A stretch of DNA of 64,000 bases, from contig JASXTE010000015.1 in assembly GCA_030280995.1 (NCBI GenBank), positions 1,100,001-1,164,000 of the forward strand, written 5' to 3'. The notes beneath the pieces were generated by a model. It was not told where the DNA came from. It was given only the letters and a program-made list of their open reading frames with translations, and did no database searches. Numbering within the stretch: position 1 is the stretch's first letter; every line of letters begins with the position of its first letter. Source of the stretch: Hemileia vastatrix. Its lineage: Eukaryota; Basidiomycota; Pucciniomycetes; Pucciniales; Zaghouaniaceae. Positions 45,446-58,036 of this stretch are shown piece by piece. A program made the position numbers and the translations under genes.

Positions 45446-47153
45446 TTAGAAGGTCATCTTTTTTTATTTACTTGAATAAATGGCTCAATTATAATACCCA
45501 ACACTTATTAATGTTTCCCAAACTCAATAACAAATTTCTCATATGAAATATTAGCTTCTAATATAAGAAGTTTATCTATAGATGATATTCAACATGTGAT
45601 TTTACTTTTTAGATTCAGCTAAAATTAAACAAAAGGAGAAATCATGCATATGTGTATAAATGGTAACCATATGTTACTTAGAGGATTGTGAAATTCACTC
45701 ATCAGAATGGTTTAAGTATTAAAATAAATTGAGGTCATTATTTTCTAGTATTTGAAACTAATTAGGAAATTATTCTAAAAATATATTTTAATGTGTATCA
45801 TGTTTAAAAAGTTGGAAATATGATTTTTGAAAATTGTGAGTTTCTTATGAGATACCAAGCTTTAGTTTACATTGTTTCAAGTAGAATAGAATTTTAGTAT
45901 TAGAAATTGAAAGCAATGTACCATTATCAGATTTTAACTGTGTTCTACTTATAGAATCATTACATAACATTAAACATTATTTAAATCAAAAAGGTTTAAA
46001 AGATATTTAGAATTTTACCAAATTTCACCATTTATTAATCTTTGATTTGAAAACAAACTATGATGTACACTCACTAGAAATAAGCAATCCCAATTTTAAC
46101 ATAATTTATCAATCCAAAAATAATGAGTCAATTAACATGAAAATATATATTATTTCAAAACCAATTCTCTAGATTTAAAATATGATGCTTTAATGAAAAA
46201 TTATTACAAAACTTTAATGCAATGAAGTCTCTTAAAAAATTCAAAAATAGAATATTAAAACAAGTAATTTCTGCAAAAAAACTACTAACTATTGTAGATA
46301 AAGCATAAAAATAAGTCATATTTTTTAAAAAAATGTTCTAACAATATTTATTTTTGTTAAAAAAATCAAAACATTGTTAAGTTTGCTTGTTATAATAATG
46401 TTAAAATCCACTAAACATTATCTAAAGGTGGTAAAATATGTTAAAAATAAGTTGAATTTTATGAGATAAAAATCAACAATTTTGTATCATTTCCTGTTGT
46501 GCTATGACTTTATTCCACCCTTTTTATCTGATTCTTCCAGTATTACTTTGCTATGATCACTAGTTTTCAAGTTAAAATTTACAAATGTTCATTATACTTG
46601 ATAATATGAAAAATAACTCAAACTTTTATAACTACAAAATAAGATTTTGTAACTCCTTCTTTCAATCAATATTTGAAGAAATTTTTAGTTTATTTGAGTA
46701 ATGATTTTAAGAATAACAAAAAATTTGAAATTCACAAGGAATTATTTCCAGAGACTATAATTATTTACTTGTGTAATGCATGAGCTACTTATCAATGATG
46801 TAAAACATCAGAAAAGTAAGTTATAGTTATAAATCTACAGATTATACTGTTTCTGGTATATATATCTTCAATAAATCTTTTAAACTTATCTTAGCCTACA
46901 TACCACACAATAGAAAATCATTATATTAAAAAAGGAAAAAATTCTATGATAATATCATAAAGAATGATAACCATGGATTAATATTCCATAAAAATGGTTA
47001 ATAATATTTTAAGAGAACCTAAATCAGTATTCTTTCATCAAAATATATCCTTTTTGTCTTTGTAATTTATTCCAAACAAATTTTTTGAAAGTTGAATCTA
47101 TATATCTAATGCCAAAACCACTATTAAGTTCCCTCTTAGACTTTTTAAGAAAT

Positions 47154-47184
<31 letters not shown>

Positions 47185-49087
47185 TATTTATCAAAAATTG
47201 AAATAAAGAATAAAAACATAATTTTATTTACCTTTAATTATTTAAATATAGAGTATTTTCAGAATGCATTGTGGTTACTTGTGAAGGTTAGAAGATTTGA
47301 AGTTGGATTTATGAGTTTTTAGAAGGGCAAATATTGTAAGATTCTTTCATAAATATTTATTTCATAGTTTCAAATGTTGAAATCTACAAACTAATGGGAT
47401 TTAAAATTATATTGAGATTTAAAATCTGTTTTCTACTCAAGTAAAATAAAATAAAATGATGATATCAAAATTGAAATTAAGTTTAAACTTTTGATATGCT
47501 CTATCTTCAATTTTATTGATAGTGCATCAAAAATTTAATAATATTTTTTTCCTTCATCACTTTTTACATAAAAGATAGTTTTATCATTTTATGAATTAAA
47601 GATTGCTTATATAAATTTAACATCTATGTCAACTGTTTATGACTATTAATCTATATAATAAATTTTTTAGAAGAAAAAATAACATCAGTATATACTGACT
47701 TTGAAATTATTCAATTTAAAATAGTTTACAGGTAGATAATGAAGGGTGATTTCATTTTTGAATATGAATTATAGAAGTCTTATTTTGTCAACTTTAATTC
47801 TTTTTGAGCTTAAATGTATCCACCGCAACTTATGTAAGAATAAAAATTATTTTAATTGAGATTTACATGAGAAAGTATGCCTATTATTCAAAATCAAACT
47901 TGCTCTAATGGTTTTTTTCAATCATTATTTCCATTCATAACAATAAAAAACATTTCAATTTGCTGATGTTTTAGTTTTTGATATCCCCAAGTTTATATCT
48001 CAGGTGTACTATTCACAAAATTATTAAAAATATAATTTTCGAAATACATGATAAACTTGAAAGTGAGGGGGCATTAAATTTTTAAAAATGAATTCTAAAT
48101 TCAGGATGGATAGTATTTTTTCTATTTTCACAAATGAACAATTTTTTGTTTCAATTAATCCAGAAAGAAAATTTTTTGTAAGCATATTATATTATATTTA
48201 TTATGATTTTAAATACTATATTTTCAAGATTTGTGTTTAATATTTCCTGTGAAAGTTAATTTTAATGTGAATTTAAAGTAAGCTTGAAGAAATTTAATCA
48301 ATAGGCATATTGGATATTTAAAATAATATTTTGCTCCAATCTTGAATCATCCTGGGCTAAAAAATATCCCAAATAAGGTTTTTGTGGGTCAATTTGGATT
48401 TAAGTAGGATTAAGTGAGGTTTAATAAAGGACAGATAAAAGGCTAAATTCATTACTAGTGACTTTTTTCTCAAAATAGTTATAAAATATGTATCATTCTG
48501 GAATCAAGCTTCAATAAAGTTGAATTGAAACAGAGATAATTTCTAGCAGCACAACACCATATTTACAAAGGTGTAAAATACCTCAAATATTACTCATAAT
48601 ATTGGAAGGCAAGGAATCTACAAAATTCACATTTCAAACGAGGATTTATATTTTGAATTTGAAATTGAGAAATGGAATATTATTTTCCAATTTAAATATC
48701 TATTAGTCATTTTACCAAAAGTTTTCAGTAATCAGATTGAATTTTGATGGTATTTTGTTGTAGATTAATCATTTTGATGAGACATTTACTCAAAATTACT
48801 GGTTTTGTTTCTAATATTCCATGTGAAATTCATTAAGAATCTTTTTGAAAGTGATTAGTTGACATATTGGATATGCAAAAGCTTATGTTAGATCAAAGTG
48901 AGATCAAAGGGAGTTTAACTGATGATCAAATTAGGATTTTACAAGATCAAACGGTGATCAATGTAGGTTCATCTTGAGCTCAATTTGTGACAAATCTCTG
49001 ACTAAATGTAAGGCCAAACAATTTCCTACATGGTGATGATGTGTGCATAATTCAAGCATAGATTTGTGGCTCAACGGAGTTCAAGCA
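43250..49087. other. 5.8 kb AT-rich right arm, no gene
   Basis: No open frame of note on either strand. It contains AT microsatellites near 45410-45439 and 47154-47184 and scattered GATCAAA words near 48890-48960. This is the right subterminal region of the giant element; any cargo once here has decayed or was never coding. Confidence 0.5.
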
Positions 49088-49128
49088 AGGGGTATTGCTA
49101 GCAATACCCCCCCATTTTTTCTGTGGTG
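49088..49128 (-). repeat. Right terminal inverted repeat of giant element
   Basis: Reverse complement of 3186-3226 with two differences; ends TTTTTTCTGTGGTG. The same internal palindrome GGGTATTGCTAGCAATACCC is present. Confidence 0.9.
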
Positions 49129-52023
49129 AAAGTGTTTAAGATGAGCTTTAATTAAAAACCCTAGCTAAATAATCATACACAAAAATGTGTATCAATGAAG
49201 TCACTAATAAAGAAAAAGAAATATAAAAAAGAACTGGTACAATAAAATGTAAAAGAAAAAAAAGACTATTTTAGGGTGGAAAAGGATGAAAAAAAATATA
49301 CACACATTCATGAGACAGAATCAAAAAGTAATTTAGTCAGTTGGAAATTTTTTTCTTTATTATCTAAGTAATTTAATCAACTGACTTAACACGATTTGTT
49401 GATCAGTCAGCTTTTTATTATTTTTATAGTTTGTTGATGATTTATTTTTTTTCTTAAGTTTTTTGTATATCTTGTTGGTTACTTATAAATTCTATTTTAT
49501 ATCAGTTTTTTTGTTGGTGAGTTTGTTGATTTTTTAAATATTGGGATATTTAATTTTTTTCTTGTTAACTTATTTTATAAATTTTCTAGATAGTTTCATA
49601 CTTCTTTGATTATTTAGTAAGCTTATCATTTTAATAGCTAACTAGTTAGTTTCTTCATTTTTATTGAGATTTTGATGTTTTTCTTCTTTTTATATGCTGA
49701 AAATTTTCTTTTTTCTAGTTAGTTAAATTGTCTTTTTTTTAGTTAATTAGTTATTTTATTTTTTTAGCTTTACATTTTTCCCTCTGCTTATTAAGTTACT
49801 TACTTGTTTCATTTTTGGATATTTATTTAGTGTTTTCCTTTCTAGTGAGTCAATTATCTTTTTCTTTTTTACTTATTTTTTTTCTGCCTGATTAATTATT
49901 TACTTATTTAGTTTAATATTTTCTATTTAATCAATCACTTTTTCTCTTTTACTATTTATTTTTTTATGTATTTAGAGGGTAGATAAAGGATGAGGGAGTG
50001 GGAAGAGGAGGGGAGCAAGTGGGGGAGGAAGAGGGAGGGAAAAAGAGATAATAAAAAAAAGATATTAAAAGTTTTGTAGGAAAAAAAAGGGGATAAATAA
50101 AGATACTGAAGGGAAATGGATTGAAAGAGTGCATTAATGGGGGGAAATAAAAAAAAGTGGAACAACAGATAATATCAAGATCATGATGAAAAATGAAGGG
50201 GGAAAAAAATATGAAATTTTGGTATAAAGAAAACCATGAGAAAGAAATAATCCCCCTCAGATATTAAAGTATGAGAAGATGAGTGCTGAAATTTAAGAAA
50301 ATGTATGATTGGAAAACGTAAAGATGAAAAAATGGAAACTGGGTTCAAGCACAGTTACTCCATAGGCTCAAGTAGTGCTACTCCCAATATCAGAAGCTGG
50401 GAAGATGCAGGGTTCCAAAAACATTACTAGATGTCTAGTGCACAGGTTTTTCCCTCTGTGCTAGGAATGGAATCAAGTCACAATAACTGAACTAGACATT
50501 TACACCACACAATATTTGGGTGGGGGACTTTCTAGCAAGTCATCAACTTAAATTCAGATGGAACTCAGACTGAACTTAGATGGAAACTTATTGAACTGTG
50601 CTTGAAAATAGACTTTAACTATTGTACAAACCTGGCTGAATCTTTTCTGGTATTGTAATGAAATTTAAATGATCTCATTATAAATTTTGAATGAAAAAAG
50701 TTTCAGAAATCCTTCCAAACACTGTACACCATAAGTGCATAATTTTAACTCAGTATTTTTAATTATAGTTCAAATGGAGCTAAAAACTAATATAAAATTT
50801 TCAATTTTTCAAGTGATATTTGTAATCTAATTTAATACTTATTTAAAATATATTGAAACATATTAAAAATCATGAAAATTTGGTAATTCTGACCCCCTCC
50901 AATAGTAAATTGCAGGGGAGGGTCATGCTATTTTTTTATTTTGTGATTTGTTTGAAAAATATTTTTAAAATGCATATATATACCAAAAAAAATGTTTAAA
51001 TGAAAACATGAACAGATTTAAATAAATTACTTAATGAAAGACTTTCTTTAAGATTAAAGATACATGTTTTATGCATTTACTTGCATGTCAAAAAGTCTTA
51101 AAATTTAAAATTTAAAATTATTTCAAAAAAGATAGTACAAATAAATAAAAAGCACTAAACACTATTAGTGTACAATAGAAAAGACACTCAAATAAAGAGT
51201 TATTGATTCATAAGATGGTACAAATAAATATAAGTGTGGAATATAAAAAGGTAGCTCTTTTTCACAAAAAAGCCCATTGCTGTTTTCTACCACAAACTAA
51301 AAATTTTACTTGGTCCTTTATATTTTCAATATATGATGTCTTTACCAACATCAATATCTACTCAGGGAGAGTAGAGTACAGAATAGTATAAGCTCATAAC
51401 AGGACACTTTTTTACTTTCACTGAAGGTTAAATATCCAATTACTATTATGTTAAAAACACAGAAGTAAAATAATTCAGTTCAACATGTGGGTGTTTTTGA
51501 TGGTGTCATATATGATGTGATGTCCTTGAGCTCAATCCAGATACTCAAGGCCAATTTACATCTACTTAATACTGGGCTAATGAGGGAGAAAGAGATATTA
51601 TGTTAGAGAACTTCTTTATCTATCTTTGATATCTTTTGGTTTGACTTGTATCAATCCTGCTAACCCATTATTTAAAACTACTTGTACTGAAAAAATTGTC
51701 AAGAAAGAAGCTTCAACAGAAGACAATATTCCCAGAAAAAATATAAAGACAATTATTCCAAGCAAGTTTTATGTTTTTATTTGAAAAAACAAATATATGA
51801 CTAATTTTTAGAAGTCTATTAATTACAAAACCATCACAAAATAATAGTATAGATTCAGAAGATGAAAATAGTGTTTGGAATCAGAAATTGAAATATGATG
51901 ATACTAAGCCAGAAGAAGCTATCATGGAGGTGTTTGATTAGTGGGTTGAAGGGTTGAAAGAAGGAGTAGGAATAAATTTATTAAAAATTAGCAGGTTAGT
52001 GAGTAGAAAAAATGCAGAAAGAT
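49129..52023. other. AT-rich flank outside giant element
   Basis: No defensible gene. 49360-49970 is strongly T-rich with recurring TTAGTTAGTT/TTATTTA words; 49975-50230 is purine-rich on the plus strand. The short open frames here have low-complexity composition. Confidence 0.4.
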
Positions 52024-54146
52024 TTAATGATGTACAAAAGAATATAAGAGATATGTTAAAAGACTTTCATAAGGATATAAAAAAGGAAATAAAGAAAGAA
52101 ATTGAGTAACAGTAGATAATAAATCTGCTTCTGAATAATAATCAAGAGTGATAGGAAGAATTTTAGCATGCATTCCAACAGATTGAAATAAGGAACTGGA
52201 GGATGATTTGATATTTGGGGGTGGTTCAGGAATTTCATCTTTATAAAGACCAATACATTCATTCTTTAATTGTACAAGGAGATTATGTAGTATCAAACAT
52301 GAAATGATCCAATCAAAATTAATGTTCATTTCTTTCTTGCTGCATAAATGACTCCTCATTTCCCTTAGTGAAACAAATTGACTTTTTGAAATTCCAATCA
52401 CATGCTCAATCCTTACTTGAGACTTGGAAAAATAGGTGTTGAACATGGATTTTTCAGTATTTTAACCACTGTCACTGGACAGCCTATGTACAAGGTCAAG
52501 GGTGTTCCTGAGTAAGTGAGACTTGCAAAGATGATTGAAGACTTCTTCAAAGCACAGAGGAATACTTCAAGGGAGTGGTTCAAAGATATTTCAAAGATAA
52601 TATACTGCTTTGAGATATGTTTGAAGTGAATAATGATGTATGGAAGAGTAACACTAAAATTCAGGGAATCTCATGAAGAGTTGGAACTTAATAATCAAAA
52701 GAGATTTGGAAGTTTAAGAGTTTTTAACAGAAATTAATTATTAAGAAAGATAGGAAACAATAATAGCTTTATATAAATTTAACTACTATCACAAAAATAT
52801 TATAATTTAATTCTAAAGAATGTCAAAACAAATCCATACATTTATATAGACAACTCCATCTTGCATTGACCCCTTTAATAATCTGCCCTTAACTTATCAC
52901 TGACCCTCCAGTATAACCCACAGATCCTTTAACCTTACTCCTATTCCTACTCACAGACCTTTAACTACCCTTAGACACACAACAACCCAACATTGAAAAT
53001 ATACTATCAATCCTAGCACTAATACATCACACATTTTCTTAAATTTGAAAAGTATAAGCAGATGATTGACTAATTTAGATTCAAGGTTTAGATAGCTCAG
53101 TTGCTAGTGTGTTTAAATCAAGACAAAAAAGGGAAAAAGAAGTTACTAGGTAGATGTTGCTTTCTGCGCTTTGAGTATGGATTTGTGTACAGATTCATGG
53201 ATTAAAAGATTGACTTTTGCTTTGAGTGTCACATGGTGGGTAACAACCACCAGCTCCATGAAATGCTGGCATCATATATATGTACCTCTAGTGTAAGCCG
53301 AGTCAGTAAAAAGATATTTCTTTTCATCAAATTAATTCTCCAGTTTTTAAGAAATCATGATTTGTTGAAAAACTGGAGAGTCATGGCAAGCACCAGGAAA
53401 GCCAGAATGAAAAGTGAGCAACTTCTTAAATATATCACAAACCAATTGAATATCAACAGAATTCCTAAACATAGCAAAAGTAAGATAGAATTAGTAATAG
53501 ATGTCAAAACATCTAAGATTTAGGTAAGCACTGACCTCTCTTTACAATCAAAGTAATTATTTCCACCCTTTGCAGGCTTTTGGCTCAATGGGATGGTTGT
53601 GCCATCAACAAAGCCAATACAACCAGGGAATCCTTTGTTTTGCATCACGTGGGAATTTTTCAGTCTAGCCTCCTTAGTAGGCCATGTCAGGAATTGTGAT
53701 TGAAGAGAATGGATGGCTGTGATAATTTGCTTAGGATAAAGATCAACAGTTCTATGACTTAGACTGAAGAGGTTCTTGAGACAAGTTATTACAGCACCAT
53801 TCCCATAGATTTTTATTGCTGGATCCTGCTGTGGGCAATAAGGGTTGTTGTGGAAAATTGAATTATGATGGATCAGATCATGTAGGCATTTGAAACCCTT
53901 GATGTGTAGTGTGGAAAATTTGTCAAAAGCTAGGCTTGGGAACGAATGTCAAGAAGTTTTTGGAGTGGATATCATGGTTGATGTTGAATTGAAAGTGTTC
54001 AAGAAGTAAGGTAAGCAGTTCTCCAACATATCACTCACATAAACTCAATCTAATTCAGCATCAGAATCTGTATCAGACTCACCCATAAGATCAAGGGCCA
54101 GAACATTGGTGGTTGCTTGAAGCTGTTGACAAAGTGAAGGACTCAT
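52024..54146 (-). pseudogene. PIF/Harbinger transposase, interrupted
   Basis: Minus-strand start near 54146 (MSPSLCQQLQ). A middle block at about 53830-53540 has the DDE_Tnp_4 signature GFPGCIGFVDGTTIPLSQKP; the next at about 53460-53225 has VDIQLVCD, GFPGACHDSPVF and FTDSAY; the C-terminal block 52446-52024 has RIEHVIGISKSQFVSLREMR and LILHNLL. Several stops break the frames, and about 770 bases of unrelated sequence separate the third catalytic block from the C-terminal one. I did not find inverted ends. The plus-strand frame at 53233-53523 is the complement of this gene. Confidence 0.75.
52437..52991 (-). repeat. Possible solo LTR inside Harbinger remnant
   Basis: The segment starts TGTTGAAC and ends CCAACA on the plus strand, with a TATATAAAT box in the minus orientation (about 52843), and interrupts the transposase gene. 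No five-base duplication matches around these borders, so borders and identity are uncertain. Confidence 0.25.
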
Positions 54147-54996
54147 GTTAGTGTTTTTTTTTTTGGGGGGGGGGGGGGGAGGAATCAGCGATGGGATGAA
54201 TTATGTGTTAGAGTATGATGTTAGGGTGCCTTAACACTTGATACACTTTGTACTGTGTGTGTATAAATAAGCTCCTAAGGATTAGGTGAAGAAAAATATT
54301 AAGGTATGAGCATGTGTGCACCTAATGCTGACTTATCAAGTTAAGGGGAAGAAGTGTTGAAAGGCTTAGATGGTGTGTTAAGGGACAAACACACTGTTGA
54401 AGTATACCCCTTACTCACTGATGTACTTCAAATTAAAATGACTTACTTGGTACCTTTTTTTATAACATGCTTGAATGGTGTATATGCTCATGTTTGAAAC
54501 CCCTTATTATTTGTTTATTTATTTTTGTATTTTTTAATTTTTCATATTTTTTATTTTTTTCACATAAAAACTTTACCTTTTTTGAAAGTTAGATTTTTAT
54601 TATATGCTCCTTTTGTTGCAATGTTCTGATTCTACCAGTTGCATTTATAACAGAGTACAAGAGCTTGTCAATATCAAATAAAATAATTTTGACAAAAAAT
54701 TATAAAAAGAGGAAGAAACTATCAATGGTTTTTTTCTTTTAAATATCAAATGAATCATTTTGACAAAAAAATTATAAAAAGAGGATGAAACTATTAATGG
54801 TTTTTTTATTTTTATTTTTTTTTAGATGTTTGGTCTACAATTCAGAATTTACTATCATTTCAAAGAATCAGCATTTGTATAAGATTTTGGTTGTTTCTAT
54901 CACCCCAACTTTGCCTTCCCTAACTATCGTAAAAACCGACCCAACATTACAGTACAGCAAGATCACCTCATGCATATCTCCAAAAAAATCACCGGC
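54147..54996. other. Non-coding spacer before glycogen synthase
   Basis: Contains a G run at about 54165-54180 and a near-duplicated block (TTTTGACAAAAAATTATAAAAAGAGGA-like, at about 54685 and 54757, described here by position). No gene. Confidence 0.4.
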
Positions 54997-57900
54997 TCAG
55001 CACTTGGTTAAAGCTCGATCAGCCTTTTGTAAATCACTTTCGCTCAGCGATGCAGTTCCCTTTCCATCAGACAGTGACCTTTCGTTACCGTTCATCGACG
55101 GCCCACTCAAACCTGGTGTTGTCTGCCCACTTGCCAATGAACCTGATCTTTTCTTTAATACTAATGGGAAAGGATAGCCATCTTCTTCGTCAGGGCCTTT
55201 GGTAGTGGAGCCCCATCGGGCATTGCCCATATAATCGCTAGTACCCAACCCTTCCATTTCCTGAGTTGGATGAACCATTTTCCAAATGCAAAAACAAAAC
55301 TCAGGACTTGCTTTCACACTAAAATGTATGCTGAAGCACAGCATGATAAGCTTCACCGGAACATAAGAACACAAACCTCAGTCAAAGTCCCGATATCCCC
55401 AGGAGTCATCGCTCCACTTCTAAATCGAGGACTTCCAGGAGCACTAAGTGGCCGACCCAACTTGGCCAGCCTATTTTCGAAGTCATTTTCTTCAGCACCA
55501 AAGCTATCAGGATAAGCCCGTCGTAGTGCTAATTGACGAGCTTTAGCATATTCTAAGCCAAGTGTTTTCCAATCAAGTAGATCAGAGAGACGCTCGGTTC
55601 TGTTACGCTGATTGATCCTCTGCCTTCTTGTCTTCTGACAAAACGTAACCAATTGATCTGTTAATTGATTAACTGAATCCTCCACTGATTTCATACGACG
55701 ATCGGTAATGTAAATGCCGTAGTCCTGAGGATTTTCAATTAGTTCATCCATAAAACAACCAAATCCTAAATGAGATGAAAAAAGTGATACATTCAAAAAG
55801 ATCCTTTAGCATGATTAAAAATATAAACCAATTGAATGAAAGTTATTTCAGCAAATCCCGCTGTTATATACCTGATAAGTTGGTAGTAATGCTGGGTACT
55901 CCCATGACGGTGCATTCTGCTGGAGTATACTGAAATTCCGATTGGCCAGAATGTGTAGTTGTGAAAATGAGACCAAATCATATTTTCAGTTAAAATTTTG
56001 TTGGTTTTGAGAAAATCAAAGAAAAAGAAGAAAAAAAAAACTTACACCCCAAGGCTCATAGTAGGATGGGAACACACCAAGATGGCACCCTCTCACAAAT
56101 TCTTCATAGTCAAGTCCCAAAATTGGATTATTGGCATTTAAAAACTCAGGATGAAAGATTATCTTAACACGATCTTCTGATCGATTGAATAATTGAACTC
56201 TTCGTATTTGATTAAGAATAGGATCAGCAGCATCATCAGCCATATTATGCGTCACAACAGGAGGAAGTGAGTTTCGTTTAAGAGCAAAGACTCGTCGCTT
56301 GAGCAAGATTTTATCTTCAGCTGAGAGGATGGTTGAAGGATCCGGGGCTTCAGTGCCAACACTGCCCGTATACCTGGCGGCCATCTCAAACAAACGGTTT
56401 CCTATACGGTTCTGTATCTCAGTGACGGTATCACGAAGTTGTTTTGTGACTGCCTGTCCCTTCAGGGCTTCAATAGTGTAAGAATGAGTTGCAGCAGGCA
56501 TAATAATAAAAGCAACGACAGTTGTCTTCGAGCCAGAGGACTTTAGCCTATGATTTAGCCCTATAAAATTGGCAAATGATGAGGTAAATTGTAAATATCA
56601 ACGATTAAGAACGAAATTTTCTCACTAGCTAATGATTCAATAAACATATCTACTCCTTTATTCCGATACTCGTAACGCCCGGCAGTGAAAAAGTATAAAG
56701 TATTTTCCAAATCAAAATCATAATGACCGTAAAAATGCCCTCGTACAAAGTCATTGATCTTGTGCTTGGCTAATGCGTGCATATTTTGGAATTCATGCAT
56801 AGCACTGAACTTTATTACATTCAATCCATTTGGCAAAACACCATCTGCGATTGGGGAAGAGAAACAGTCAATACATGAAAGTGATTATCCAGAGTAAAAT
56901 AGATGATTTACCAGGTTTACGCTTGAGCAAATGTTCACTTTCATAAGCCGTGATATGGGAAACAGTAGTAAAAACATCTGCACAGTGAGCCGCAGCGCGC
57001 TCCACACAATAACGATGATAGATACCACGTTTGCCAGCCTCATGATCCACATCAAAATACTGAAGATTGTTATAAAAATCAACAGAGCCAGCGCAAAGAT
57101 AGCGACCTAGTAATGTCGCATGGGTTGTGAATATGCTAGTGACATCAATTCGACGCTTTCGACACAGAGGAATCGCTAGACCCGCAAGCCATTCATGAAA
57201 GTGGCCTATAATGGCTTTGGACTGCTCATTAGCAGAAAACTATAACATTGGCGCAACAGATGGACATTAGTGTTACGTAGATACAGTTTAATATATAGTC
57301 CAAGAAATTGATCAAAAACATTTTGAAGAAACATAAGAGCGCACTTCACCTAAAAACCACGCAACCAAGTAACCAAACACTATTGTTTCATTGGTTTCTC
57401 CATCGTTTGGTGGGGTAGGTATGCCAGCCAAATTCCATAAATCAGATTTCCACTCATCTAAGCGGCTCATAACTGAGCCCGTATCAAATAACAAAACCTT
57501 GGGTCCTCCCTCAATTAACCATCGGCCATAGAGATACCTGACACCGCGTTCTTGCATACTGTCAAGTGTTTTTTTCAGAGGAGCAGAGGTGGGTTCCATT
57601 GCTTCCACTTCCATTGGAGCAGATTTATAAGAAAGAGGACCAATAAGGCAATATCGTTCTCCATATTCTTGGCATGTTATTGGAGCTTTAGTCTTTATCA
57701 CTGTATAAATTCCGCCGACTAAAGAACAAAGAACAACAAGACAATAGTTAGCCAAGCGGAAGGATGATGGACAAAAACACCAAAAGAGGATCTTCTTTTT
57801 AATGAGCAGCTAAAGAATAATGATGTATTGTGATGTGAATGATGAGGATAATAAGAAAGAGTAAGATTTCCAACAGAATTAACACTAACCTTTATTTGCG

Positions 57901-58036
57901 ACCTAGAAGTGAAAAGATAGATTAGATCAGTCAAAGCAAATCCACGAGTCTAAAGCAGATCATGATAATTAATTACCTCCCAAGCGACTTCAAACAGCAG
58001 ATGGTCATGAACGTCACGCTCGCCTGTAGACGACAT
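54997..58036 (-). CDS. GSY1: Glycogen synthase
   Basis: Nine exons on the minus strand: 58036-57977, 57902-57890, 57718-57345, 57239-56912, 56844-56626, 56560-56046, 55929-55872, 55765-55377, 55260-54997. They sum to 2,220 bases and encode 739 residues, the normal size for fungal GT3 glycogen synthases. All joins have GT-AG borders and keep frame. The enzyme extends alpha-1,4-glucan chains of glycogen from UDP-glucose in the cytosol. Visible family blocks: [14 protein letters not shown] (residues about 23-36), [105 protein letters not shown] and a C-terminal [18 protein letters not shown] arginine cluster like that binding glucose-6-phosphate in yeast. The Ser/Thr-rich tail fits regulatory phosphorylation. 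Exon 2 is only 13 bases (VANK). The gene name follows yeast usage. Confidence 0.95.
57890..57902 (-). other. 13-base microexon of glycogen synthase
   Basis: GTCGCAAATAAAG, preceded by TTCACTTCTAG and followed by GTTAGTG. It supplies Val-Ala-Asn-Lys and the first base of the next Val codon. Without it the conserved EVxxEVANKVGGIYTV region is broken and the frame is lost. Confidence 0.9.

Larger units (their letters stand above)
3186..49128. mobile_element. Giant DNA transposon with 41-bp TIRs (CACTA-like)
   Basis: The two ends are inverted copies: CACCACAGAAAA at 3186 and its reverse complement ending at 49128, continuing through seven G and a shared palindrome, with 39 of 41 positions matching. 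The terminal CACCA resembles the CACTA ends of EnSpm elements, and a Tnp2-type (EnSpm/CACTA-class) transposase lies inside at 27682-31060. The interval is 45,943 bp; removing the nested LTR insertion (5709-25806) leaves about 25,845 bp. Gene order: SNF2 ATPase (+), unknown gene (-), Tnp2 (+), second transposon protein (+), palindrome array, unknown gene (+), TET/JBP-like dioxygenase (-), hairpin cluster, AT-rich tail. No clean target-site duplication is visible: ATT precedes the left end, AAA follows the right. Most genes are damaged, so this copy is probably dead. That all internal genes belong to one element is inferred from the matching ends. Confidence 0.7.

Noticed and set aside
3186..49128. 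Target-site duplication of the giant element
   Set aside because: Left flank ATT and right flank AAA do not match; TT/AA beside the ends is an inverted, not direct, match. I therefore do not claim one.
53088..53120. tRNA or tRNA-derived SINE head (TAGCTCAGTTGC resembles a box A)
   Set aside because: No B box or cloverleaf follows; one weak box is not enough.
53233..53523. 96-residue plus-strand protein
   Set aside because: It is the complement of the Harbinger transposase block that carries the HDS and DSAY motifs.
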